From: Fermentibacter sp963718745 [NCBI: Candidatus Fermentibacterota bacterium]
Lineage (GTDB): Bacteria; Fermentibacterota; Fermentibacteria; Fermentibacterales
DNA length: 64,000 bases
Direction: 5' to 3'
Assembly: GCA_963718745.1 (NCBI GenBank)
Contig: OY970370.1
Location: 1,240,001 to 1,304,000, forward strand
Shown: positions 43,593 to 50,773 of the stretch, piece by piece
Position numbering within the stretch: position 1 is the stretch's first letter
How the letters are laid out: each line of letters begins with the position of its first letter
The notes under the pieces: generated by a model
Database searches by the model: none
What the model was told of the DNA's origin: nothing
What the model saw: only the letters and a program-made list of their open reading frames with translations
Translations under genes and position numbers: made by a program

Positions 43593-43620
43593 ACTATTTC
43601 TATCCTGTCATCTCTGTCAA
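43593..43620 (-). promoter_or_regulatory. promoter of the RiPP-like operon
   Basis: TTGACA (43615-43620, perfect -35) is followed after 16 bases by AATAGT (43593-43598, four of six matches to TATAAT). Predicted transcription start is near 43586, leaving a leader of about 30 bases before the precursor ATG. Confidence 0.6.
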
Positions 43621-44043
43621 GATATCGGAAAGATCTGCACGCATGAAAAATTCCATACATGCGCTGAATAGACGATTTATGCTGTTATGGTCTATTTGAT
43701 AAGCATAATACTGCACTGATAATACAAATATTACATTTTGAGCATTTTGGGAATCATGCCTGTTAGGGCATTTTACCGCGCTTGCTAATGCTACGGTATC
43801 CAGAATTGGTGTTTAGCGAATTATTGATTCTTGGTTGAGCATTCAGATTTCAAGCGTTGCATGGAAGTCTCCGATAATTGCGTGGCGTCTTCAGTTCTGA
43901 TGTTCTTGATCAACTAGGGGACCGATCGGCGACCTTTCGCAACGATACGGATGAGTTGGGGCAAGAATCAGACTATCATAAGGATAGGTCGGATTGTGTT
44001 CGTAAACATGTCGATATGAACAATTCGTCTTGAGAATCCTTGC
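43621..44043. other. AT-rich intergenic region upstream of the RiPP-like operon
   Basis: About 420 bases, parts of which are near 28% GC (for example 43681-43740) in otherwise GC-rich DNA. No open frame with a ribosome binding site was found on either strand. It probably holds upstream regulatory sequence, or is the flank of a transferred segment. Confidence 0.5.
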
Positions 44044-45048
44044 TCAGCTCCCCGGGAAGCCCAGGTGGACCTCCAGATCCTTCGCCAGGAGCATGACCGA
44101 ATCCTCGTCGTCCAGCGTGCGGGGGCGGGGCATCTCGGCAAGCCTCTCTACGAATCCGGGCAGGCCATTGAGGAACGTGGAGAGCTTGATCTGGAGCCAG
44201 CTAGCGGACTGGGGGTCCGGATCGGCTACGACGCTCTGAATGAAGCACTGCAGGGCGATCTTTTCGAGATTCCTCTGCCGGCATGCCCATGCGACCCTGG
44301 CCCAGGCGCCATGCCGCTCGGCGGGCGGAAACCCCCTCAGCTCCAGCTGAAGCTCTCTGAAGCCTTTTGCGCCGATCTTCCCGATCTCTGCGGTGAAGCT
44401 GTCGGCAACCGACTCCCAGGTAGCATTCTTCGATGATGCGGTTCTCCGGGGTCTGCGGGGTGCAGCAACCTTCGTCACCAGCAGGATCTCGTCGATCCTG
44501 ACCCTCACCTCGTGCCTGTCAGCCGGGAGTGCCTTTGATATCTTCAGAAGCGCACTCTTCACGAAATCACGGTAGGAGTCGCTCCGGGTCGCATGGTAGG
44601 CTTCGATGAGCGAGTCGGCGGCCCGCCAGTCCTTGATTCTGCCTAAGGCTTCGGGGATCGCATCCACCTCGAAAACCCTGCTTGAGGCAGCCAGGAGGGA
44701 CGGGACCGCGTCCGGGTCCCCGATCTCTCCCATTGCGATGGCGATAGCCTTCACCACCCAGCGGCTGGATTCCTTCTCCATCGCCTGGATGAGTTGAGGG
44801 AGGGCGCTCGTGCCCATCATTCCCATTGCGGCTCCGGCCTCGACAAGAACCCCGTATCCATGTTTGCGTGAGGCTTTGAGCAGCGCGGGGATCGCAGAAG
44901 GCCCGATGGCGGCGAGGGCGGATTCTGTAAGTGGTTTCAATTCCTCCCGACCGCCCCGAAGGACCGCTACCAGCGGGGCGACCCGTCTCTTCTCCTGCCA
45001 GACGGCGATCCTCTTCTTGCTGGCCAGCATGTCGTGCAGCCACTGCAT
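44044..45048 (-). CDS. HEAT-repeat protein
   Basis: 334 residues from ATG 45048 (GGGAGGGCG upstream). Residues of about 25-190 are helical pairs of HEAT type: ALAAIGPSAIPALLKASRKH, AGAAMGMMGTSALPQLIQAME, AIAMGEIGDPDAVPSLLAAS and ALGRIKDWRAADSLIEAY. A basic linker (PRRPRRTASSK) separates a helical C-terminal domain with EIGKIGAKGFRELQLELRGF. Probably a cytoplasmic protein-binding scaffold. An inverted-repeat element lies just upstream of its start. Confidence 0.75.
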   Translation of the reverse strand: MQWLHDMLASKKRIAVWQEKRRVAPLVAVLRGGREELKPLTESALAAIGPSAIPALLKASRKHGYGVLVEAGAAMGMMGTSALPQLIQAMEKESSRWVVKAIAIAMGEIGDPDAVPSLLAASSRVFEVDAIPEALGRIKDWRAADSLIEAYHATRSDSYRDFVKSALLKISKALPADRHEVRVRIDEILLVTKVAAPRRPRRTASSKNATWESVADSFTAEIGKIGAKGFRELQLELRGFPPAERHGAWARVAWACRQRNLEKIALQCFIQSVVADPDPQSASWLQIKLSTFLNGLPGFVERLAEMPRPRTLDDEDSVMLLAKDLEVHLGFPGS

Positions 45049-45066
45049 TTTCGCCCTCCCGGGAAT

Positions 45067-45135
45067 GGGGTCAGACTACTGACAGAGGTTTCCTACAAAA
45101 ATGTAGAGGCTTCAAGTTTGTAAATAGACTGACCG
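45067..45135. repeat. inverted-repeat element, copy 2 (69 bp)
   Basis: Left arm GGGGTCAGACTACTGACAG; right arm ATAGACTGACC is partly degenerate. The interior (GGTTTCCTACAAAAATGTAG) is shared with copies 3 and 5. It lies directly upstream of the HEAT-repeat gene. Confidence 0.8.
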
Positions 45136-45156
45136 CAATCTCCACCGGCATGGCTC

Positions 45157-46953
45157 CTAGCGCCCGGATGGGATGACCGTGAAGCGCCCCGTGGCCTCCT
45201 GATCTCCAGCCCGGACCACCACAAGATAGACCCCGGGAGTCAGGTCCTGGAGCCCGATCGATTGCCAGCCCTGCTGATACGTGGTTTCTGAAGTCTGGAC
45301 CAGCCTTCCCGCGACATCGAACACCGAGACGCACACCACAGCATCGACTGGAAGCCCCACGACCAGCCCGGGTGCTCCCGAACAGGGATTCGGGGTCACC
45401 GGAAGCAGCTCGAGGGAGGATGGCATATCTCCCTCGCCTGTTCCGAATGCGTTCCACTGAACCGTGACATCCTTCAGCACCGGCGAGACTTCCTCGTCGT
45501 CCGGCACGAGGATGGCCCGGTACTGGAAGTAGTCAGTGCCTTCGTCGAGGATTCCGCCGAGGCTGCCAGGGGTCCAGAGGGTGTCGGACCACGCTCCCAT
45601 CGAACCGGGATCCTCCGAGGACCGGACCAGGAAACCCAGTGCCGTCATCCCGGGAGTCGAGTACGACCAGAGTAGGTAGTTCCACACGTAGTTGTCTCCG
45701 GCGTCGAGAATGCTCGAAGTGAGGCTGCCGGCGGGCGCGAGGCTCCACCAGTAGATGTCGTCCTCGTACCAGGAGCAGCCGGCTGCATCCGTCCATCCAT
45801 CCCCGTCGAAATCGGCGTTCGTTACGTAACTGGCGGAGGCGTAGCCTGCCATCTCCTTGAGAATGTGCGCCTCCCAGGAGGTCCCCTGTCCGTCCGCGTT
45901 CTCCAGCCAGCAGAAGCAGCCGGGAGAGAAGGTGGTGGCCGAGATGTCGAAGTCGCCGTCCATGTCGAGATCGGCGATGTCCAGGATGCTGTTGAACTCC
46001 ATGCCCAGTCCGGCATCAATAGTTCTGCGCGTCCAGCTCCTGCCCGAGCCGTCCAGGTTCTCCCACCAGGACATCCCGGTGCCGGAGAAGTCGCGGGTGC
46101 CTATGACGTCGGAGTCCCCGTCCCCGTCGAGATCGGTCGTGTAGATCATCATCGCGCTGTCGAAGGAGGCGTCGATCGTCACCCGGAGCCAGTCGGTGCC
46201 CAGCCCGTCCCTGTTCTCGAGCCAGATCATGTCGCTGTCGTACACCGCCGCGGCCAGGATGTCGCAGTCTCCGTCACCGTCGATGTCGTCTGCTGATACG
46301 CCCATGTAGCCGTGTGAAGCGGCAGCAAAACCGTGCACCTCCCAGTCCAGTGCGCTGCCGTCCAGGTTCTCCCACCATAGAATCACTCCGTCGTTGTAGA
46401 TGAAGTCGGCGCAGACCACGTCACAGTCACCATCTCCATCGATATCCGCGGGAAACGGAGCGACGGACCTGGACATGGAGCCATCGATCTGGTGGACGGA
46501 CCATTCGGTGCCGGTCCCGTCGTTCTCGAGCCAGAGGACCTCCTCGTTCGTCGAAGCGAGTACGTCCAGGTCCGAGTCGGCATCCAGGTCGACCATGACG
46601 GGATCGATCCCGCCGACGACCGTGATCGGGTGTTCGATCCATTCAGTGCCGCAGAAGTCGGCGTTCTCCCACCACGAGGTGCTTGTGTACCTCGATCCGA
46701 GTAGATCGATGTCACCGGGTGCGAGACAGTCGATGTCCTCGGACTCCCCTTCGATGAGGTGTTCGATGTCCGGATCGACGAGGAGCTGGCCCGGGACCGA
46801 GTCCCACAGCACCCTGGCGCCCGAGAGGAAGCTATCTCCCAAGTCCGTGACCGGGCCGGCCACACCGGGTCCGCCCGACCAGTCGGTCTGATATGCGGAA
46901 TCGCCTGCGGAGAGGGAGATCGCGAAGAGGATCGGCAGCGTGAACAGCCTCAT
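45157..46953 (-). CDS. secreted FG-GAP repeat protein with sorting domain
   Basis: 598 residues. Signal peptide PILFAISLSAGDS, then AYQTDWSGGPGVAGPV, the N-terminal motif shared with 9911, 23702 and 33893. VCBS units follow (VDLDADSDLDVLAS, ADIDGDGDCDVVCADF, DDIDGDGDCDILAAAV, TDLDGDGDSDVIGTRDF, ADLDMDGDFDISATTF, ADFDGDGWTDAAGCSW), each followed by W[WL]EN-type strands. Then a beta region with SSEDPGSMGAWSDTLW and a sorting domain (VSVFDVAGRLVQ, LTPGVYLVVV). Unlike its relatives it has no adjacent M28 gene. Confidence 0.87.
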   Translation of the reverse strand: MRLFTLPILFAISLSAGDSAYQTDWSGGPGVAGPVTDLGDSFLSGARVLWDSVPGQLLVDPDIEHLIEGESEDIDCLAPGDIDLLGSRYTSTSWWENADFCGTEWIEHPITVVGGIDPVMVDLDADSDLDVLASTNEEVLWLENDGTGTEWSVHQIDGSMSRSVAPFPADIDGDGDCDVVCADFIYNDGVILWWENLDGSALDWEVHGFAAASHGYMGVSADDIDGDGDCDILAAAVYDSDMIWLENRDGLGTDWLRVTIDASFDSAMMIYTTDLDGDGDSDVIGTRDFSGTGMSWWENLDGSGRSWTRRTIDAGLGMEFNSILDIADLDMDGDFDISATTFSPGCFCWLENADGQGTSWEAHILKEMAGYASASYVTNADFDGDGWTDAAGCSWYEDDIYWWSLAPAGSLTSSILDAGDNYVWNYLLWSYSTPGMTALGFLVRSSEDPGSMGAWSDTLWTPGSLGGILDEGTDYFQYRAILVPDDEEVSPVLKDVTVQWNAFGTGEGDMPSSLELLPVTPNPCSGAPGLVVGLPVDAVVCVSVFDVAGRLVQTSETTYQQGWQSIGLQDLTPGVYLVVVRAGDQEATGRFTVIPSGR

Positions 46954-47032
46954 ATCCTCCCACCTTCAGAAAGAGTGTCATCCTAGTGAATATGCATTCC
47001 ATCACGGCAACAGCCACCGCAGTCCGGGATGT

Positions 47033-47101
47033 GGGGTCAGACTACTGACAAAGGTTTCCTACAAAAAAAGAGAGGCTTCAGCTTGAAAGAAGCTCGACCC
47101 C
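47033..47101. repeat. inverted-repeat element, copy 3 (69 bp)
   Basis: Left arm GGGGTCAGACTACTGACA; right arm AGCTCGACCCC is degenerate. Interior as in copy 2 (GGTTTCCTACAAAAAA, then AGAGGCTTCA). It lies between the 45157 FG-GAP gene and the ferredoxin gene. Confidence 0.75.
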
Positions 47102-47236
47102 ATTCACAACAGACATCTGCCAATAGATAGATCGGGGAGGGATGATCAGCCGGGGAGATCGGAAGAGGGGAAGGGTTGACTCCTCGCGGATGCATATTCC
47201 CTATTCGATGAATCGCCAGCAATCGAGGAGGATGGA

Positions 47237-47782
47237 ATGAGCAGCGGGGAACTCTGCATGCACTATGTCTGCACGCATGATGAAGCCGAGAGCCTTATAC
47301 GCGGGAGCAGCACGTTCAGCATCAGCAACTGCGGATGCAGGGAGTCCCGCGGCGCCTGCGGGAGGTCGCGGATGGACCTATGCCTGTCGTTCGACCCGGC
47401 CGATCCCGGCAGCGGCTCCGGGTCCCGTCCCGTCGGTCTCGAGGAGGCTCTCGGCGTTCTGGCTGAGGCGAAGGCCCGGCAGCTGGTCACGCGGCCTTGG
47501 CGCAATTCCGACAGGACTGCAACCGCGGGCGTCTGCAACTGCTGCGACGATTGCTGCGGATACTTCACGAGTGACGAGGAGAAGTGCGACAAGGGCGCGA
47601 TGATCGAGCATACGGACATGGCCGCCTGCACCGGTTGCGGGGCATGCGAACCCGCCTGTCACTTCGGTGCGAGGAAGATGGCTGGAGATGCCATCGAGGT
47701 CGACCGGTACCAGTGCTACGGATGCGGGCTCTGCGTCGAGACCTGCCCGGTGGGATGCATTTCGATGGTCGGCAGGAGCTGA
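47237..47782 (+). CDS. 4Fe-4S ferredoxin-type protein
   Basis: 181 residues from ATG 47237 (GAGGAGGATGGA upstream). The C-terminal 60 residues hold two classic 4Fe-4S motifs (CTGCGACEPAC and CYGCGLCVETCP). The N-terminal part carries further Cys clusters: SNCGCRESRGACG and CNCCDDCCGYF, so an additional cluster or metal site is likely. Probably a cytoplasmic electron carrier or subunit of a redox enzyme. The VOC protein gene follows 20 bases later, suggesting co-transcription. Confidence 0.85.
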   Translation: MSSGELCMHYVCTHDEAESLIRGSSTFSISNCGCRESRGACGRSRMDLCLSFDPADPGSGSGSRPVGLEEALGVLAEAKARQLVTRPWRNSDRTATAGVCNCCDDCCGYFTSDEEKCDKGAMIEHTDMAACTGCGACEPACHFGARKMAGDAIEVDRYQCYGCGLCVETCPVGCISMVGRS

Positions 47783-47802
47783 AACCTGCAGGAAGGGAAG
47801 AC

Positions 47803-48210
47803 ATGAACAGGGTCATCCATTTCGAGATCCACTCGGCCGATCCCGAGAGGGCGGCCAGGTTCTACAGCGACGTGTTCGGCTGGCAGATCAGGGAGTGGAT
47901 AATCCCGGGCATCACGCTCCCCGCCGAGAGTCGGTACTGGATGGTGACCACCGGCTCGGGGGAGCCAGGCATCGATGGCGGGCTTGTCTTCAGGAAAGGG
48001 CAGGCTCCTGCCAGAGGGCTGGATGCCAACGCCTTTGTCTGCACGATCGGTGTGGCTTCGTTGGATGAGAGTGTGTTGAAGGCCACACGGGCCGGGGCAA
48101 CCCTGTCGGTTCCTAAGATGCCCATTCCCGGAGTGGGCTGGCTAGCCTACTGCAACGATCCGGACGGCAACACCTTCGGCCTGATGCAGGACGACCCGAC
48201 GGCGCACTAG
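47803..48210 (+). CDS. VOC (glyoxalase/bleomycin-resistance) family protein
   Basis: 135 residues. FEIHSADPERAARFYSDVFGWQI and a second half ending CNDPDGNTFGLMQDD are typical of the VOC superfamily, whose paired beta-alpha-beta-beta-beta units bind a metal. His and Glu ligand candidates (H6/E8 region) are present, but the substrate cannot be told. It lies 20 bases after the ferredoxin gene. Confidence 0.88.
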   Translation: MNRVIHFEIHSADPERAARFYSDVFGWQIREWIIPGITLPAESRYWMVTTGSGEPGIDGGLVFRKGQAPARGLDANAFVCTIGVASLDESVLKATRAGATLSVPKMPIPGVGWLAYCNDPDGNTFGLMQDDPTAH

Positions 48211-48215
48211 GCATT

Positions 48216-48285
48216 GAGGTCAGGCAACTTACAAGCGTGAGGCTTCTCTAATTCTGTTGGATACTGCTGTCAGTAGCCTGACCCC
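48216..48285. repeat. inverted-repeat element, copy 4 (70 bp)
   Basis: Left arm GAGGTCAGGCAACTTAC; right arm CAGTAGCCTGACCCC. It lies between the convergent VOC and membrane-protein genes and could act as their terminator. Confidence 0.8.
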
Positions 48286-48290
48286 ATTGG

Positions 48291-48728
48291 CTACATCCTC
48301 GTCCTGACCCAGATGCTCGAGACGAGCTTGGTGACGGCCATGACCCCCAGGATCCCCAGGAACAGGGGGTCGAAGGGGATCGATTCATCAACCGACGGGA
48401 CGCCGCGCCAGGTTTCATACACCATGGCGGCCACCACCGCGAACACGGCGGCTATGGAGCAGTTGCGCTCGATGATCAGCTGGTGCAGGCGCTCGCGCTC
48501 GTCGTGGTGCCTGCCCATGACCGTCCAGATCGAGATGACGTCCATCACAAGGAGACCGATCACAGTGAGGGACAGTGCATCGCGGATGCCCTCCGGGAGG
48601 GGCGCCAGGCTGATCAGTCCCCAGGCAGCCATGAAGCACGCAATGTAGACCCATCCCTGCCAGGTCCTGGGGGCCAGCCCCCAGCCAGCGGTACGGTAAG
48701 TGAACCACTCAGGCCTGCCCAGCATCAT
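48291..48728 (-). CDS. four-helix membrane protein coupled to an XRE regulator
   Basis: About 145 residues from ATG 48728 (or 48725), starting inside the last codons of the XRE gene. Hydrophobic segments: GWVYIACFMAAWGLISLA, ALSLTVIGLLVMDVISIWTVM, IAAVFAVVAAMVYETW and LFLGILGVMAVTKLVSSIW. A charged loop (GRHHDERERLHQLI) lies between helices 2 and 3. Pairs of a small XRE regulator and a membrane protein of this kind are common; the function is unknown. Confidence 0.75.
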   Translation of the reverse strand: MMLGRPEWFTYRTAGWGLAPRTWQGWVYIACFMAAWGLISLAPLPEGIRDALSLTVIGLLVMDVISIWTVMGRHHDERERLHQLIIERNCSIAAVFAVVAAMVYETWRGVPSVDESIPFDPLFLGILGVMAVTKLVSSIWVRTRM

Positions 48729-48933
48729 CCACCTCCGGGATGCCGAACAGGTCCTCCACCCGGCATCCGAAAACGCGTCCAAGTTTGAGCGCAAGCTCCA
48801 GCGAGGGAACGTACCTGCCTGCTTCGATAGAGTTGATGGTCTGGCGCGACACTCGCACGCACCCGGCCAGCCGGTCCTGCGTCAGCCCGGCCTTCTCGCG
48901 GAACTCCTTCAGCTTGTTCCTGGAGAGCCCCAT
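48709..48933 (-). CDS. XRE-family helix-turn-helix regulator
   Basis: 74 residues from ATG 48933 (GGGGAGG upstream). KLKEFREKAGLTQDRLAGCVRVSRQTINSIEAGRYVPSLELALKLGRVFGCRVEDLF is a complete HTH_3 domain, so the protein is essentially just the DNA-binding unit. It overlaps the membrane-protein gene and has twin palindromes in its promoter, suggesting autoregulation. Confidence 0.9.
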   Translation of the reverse strand: MGLSRNKLKEFREKAGLTQDRLAGCVRVSRQTINSIEAGRYVPSLELALKLGRVFGCRVEDLFGIPEVDDAGQA

Positions 48934-48954
48934 GCGCGACCTCCCCTCTCGTAT

Positions 48955-48988
48955 GTAAAGCATACTTTACGACAAGCGTACTTGTCAA
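48955..48988 (-). promoter_or_regulatory. promoter with two adjacent palindromic operators
   Basis: GTAAAGCATACTTTAC (48955-48970) and GACAAGCGTACTTGTC (48971-48986) are abutting 16-bp palindromes with related half-sites. On the minus strand TTGACA (48983-48988) and TATGCT (48959-48964) are 18 bases apart, so the operators cover both boxes. This fits repression by the XRE protein encoded 22 bases downstream. Confidence 0.65.
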
Positions 48989-49000
48989 CCGAGAAGATGT

Positions 49001-49070
49001 TGGTTCAGTCCGCGTTCGAACTTGGAGCGTCTACAATTTTGTAGGAAACTACGGTTGGTAGTCTGACCCC
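49001..49070 (-). repeat. inverted-repeat element, copy 5 (70 bp, reversed)
   Basis: Read on the minus strand it starts GGGGTCAGACTACC and shares the interior TTTCCTACAAAATTGTAG with copies 2 and 3, in opposite orientation to them. Its distal arm (GGACTGAACCA) is degenerate. It overlaps the 3' end of the DUF3592 gene. Confidence 0.8.
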
Positions 49071-49651
49071 ACTAAAAACAGGAGGATCAGGCCGATGACG
49101 ACGAGCACAGCGCCCGCGAGGATCGATCCCCGGCCGTCCGTCGGTGCGGTGTCGAGATCTATCACGTCGGGATCCCCCGGCTTGTAGAAGACGGCCACCG
49201 GATCCCCCGGATGGATGCCCGCAAGCTTCTCTCCCGCCGCGTCGCCGTCCGTCGACGAGAAGCGATGGCAGCCCTCGTTCTCGAACCGTGCTCCATCGAC
49301 CTCGTATGAGACGATGCTGTAGACGTAGTACTCGGTTCCACCGTCCGATGGAAACGAGCGGATGCTGCTGCTCCGGATCGTTCCTGGCACCATCGACTTC
49401 AGCAGGGCGTTGCTCATTCCCATGAAGCCGACGGACACGCCTGCCGCAAGGCAGACCAGAGACCCGCCGAACATCAGGATCGCCATCCCGGGGGGGACCG
49501 GGCTCATACCGAGCGCCGGCCCGCCAGCGTCGAGCGCACGAATAATCGCGTCGCCCGCCAGCAAGCCGGAAAGCAGTGCAGCGACTGCCAGCCCGAGGGT
49601 GGCCGCTACCAGGATTCTGAAAATGCGCCTGTGGGTGAGTGCCCTGGTCAT
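49049..49651 (-). CDS. DUF3592 membrane protein
   Basis: 200 residues from ATG 49651 (GGAAGG upstream). Two N-terminal membrane segments (FRILVAATLGLAVAALLSGLLAG and GMAILMFGGSLVCLAAGVSVGFMG) precede a soluble beta domain with YYVYSIVSYEVDGARFENEG and GDPVAVFYKPGDPDVIDLD, which is characteristic of DUF3592. A final helix follows (ILAGAVLVVIGLILLFL). The last residues (VGSDYQP) and the stop codon are encoded by the inverted-repeat element at 49001-49070, so the original C-terminus was probably altered by its insertion. Confidence 0.8.
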   Translation of the reverse strand: MTRALTHRRIFRILVAATLGLAVAALLSGLLAGDAIIRALDAGGPALGMSPVPPGMAILMFGGSLVCLAAGVSVGFMGMSNALLKSMVPGTIRSSSIRSFPSDGGTEYYVYSIVSYEVDGARFENEGCHRFSSTDGDAAGEKLAGIHPGDPVAVFYKPGDPDVIDLDTAPTDGRGSILAGAVLVVIGLILLFLVGSDYQP

Positions 49652-49734
49652 CCTTCCAGAAAACCTCCCTGTCGCGGAAACATGCGGGCTCCCTTCAGTC
49701 ACCGGATGGATCAAAGGAACATGTTCAAACGATT

Positions 49735-49804
49735 GGTGATCAGGCTACTCACAGGTTGAACTGTCTCCATATTTGCAATATCCATCGGTGAGTAGTCTGA
49801 CCCC
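49735..49804. repeat. inverted-repeat element, copy 6 (70 bp)
   Basis: Left arm GGTGATCAGGCTACTCAC; right arm GGTGAGTAGTCTGACCCC. It lies upstream of the DUF3592 gene; no gene is seen in the rest of 49652-49902. Confidence 0.8.
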
Positions 49805-49902
49805 GATCACAGGTGGATGGCCACCGGCCGGGAGGGGACCATCCCGGTGTGCGAAGAGTGCTGGTACCGGGACAGGTCCGGGACGCCGCCCGCGCAAGGC
49901 TC

Positions 49903-50526
49903 CTAGTTGTCGAACTCGACGGGCTGGGCGTCGGCGAAGACCAGCCTGAAACCCGTCGAGCCAGTCGGCACCTCGAACCCGAACCTCATCACGGTGACGG
50001 TGTCGAAGAAGCTCAGGATCGACTCCTGGTCAGGCATCGCCGCCGACAGGGCGAAGAGCGTCACATCGACGCCATCGACGGTATCCATGTACTGGATGCT
50101 GTAGTCTGAATCGCGCGGCCCGTAGACGTTGAAACCCTCTTCCGGCTCCATCTGGGCGCTGCCGATCCCGTAGATCGGGCACTCCTCCCCATCGGACGTG
50201 GTCAGCACGACCTGCTGCAGCGTCCCGAGGACGGGTTCGCCCCCGCCCCTGTATTCGATGGAGAGCTCCACCGACAGGATGCTGCTGCCCTCTCCCACGA
50301 AGTCCGTTTCCGGATCGACAGGGATGGTCTGCGCTCCGAGGACCTGCACGGCCCAGCGCGAGTCGGCATAGGCCGCCGAATTGTCGTCGGAGCGGTCCGT
50401 GGCCGGAGCCTCGACATCGGCGCCGGTCTCCGGCTGTCCGGTCCCTCCGCATGAGGCCGGGATCAGGACCAGGATGGAGGACAGGAAGACTGATGACACC
50501 CGAAGAAGCACTGCATGCTGTTTCAT
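49903..50526 (-). CDS. hypothetical lipoprotein
   Basis: 207 residues. Signal peptide VFLSSILVLIPASC with a near-lipobox (PASC, C26), then a low-complexity linker (GTGQPETGADVEAPATDRSDD). The mature domain is beta-rich (WAVQVLGAQTIPVDPETDFVGEGSSILSVELSIEYRGGGEPV, FGFEVPTGSTGFRLVFADAQPVEF). The order of motifs resembles DUF4352-type immunoglobulin-fold lipoproteins, without certainty. Single gene. Confidence 0.7.
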   Translation of the reverse strand: MKQHAVLLRVSSVFLSSILVLIPASCGGTGQPETGADVEAPATDRSDDNSAAYADSRWAVQVLGAQTIPVDPETDFVGEGSSILSVELSIEYRGGGEPVLGTLQQVVLTTSDGEECPIYGIGSAQMEPEEGFNVYGPRDSDYSIQYMDTVDGVDVTLFALSAAMPDQESILSFFDTVTVMRFGFEVPTGSTGFRLVFADAQPVEFDN

Positions 50527-50686
50527 CGCGCTGTCCCTTCCCTGACGGGGTATGCTGCGGGGGTCGAACAGAACCCCGGGTTATCATACGAGTTTATTCC
50601 AAATTGCATGACTTCACAAGAGAAGGGGAATCGCTTGCCCTGCAGGCAGGACAGGTGCCGCGGACAGCCCTTCGATATGGCGATAT

Positions 50687-50755
50687 GGGGTCAGACTACT
50701 AACAGAGGATTATGCAGTAATGGACAGGGAAACCTTCTGCAAGTAGTCTGACCCC
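50687..50755. repeat. inverted-repeat element, copy 7 (69 bp)
   Basis: Left arm GGGGTCAGACTACTAACAG; right arm GCAAGTAGTCTGACCCC. The 12-base terminal arms match perfectly. It lies between the lipoprotein gene and the end of the BNR-repeat gene. Confidence 0.88.
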
Positions 50756-50773
50756 GGTTCGACCCGGTTCCAG

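Noticed and set aside
43487-43699. Plus-strand frame over the precursor gene region
   Set aside because: It has no ribosome binding site and is the reverse of the promoter and precursor; the minus-strand signals are much better.
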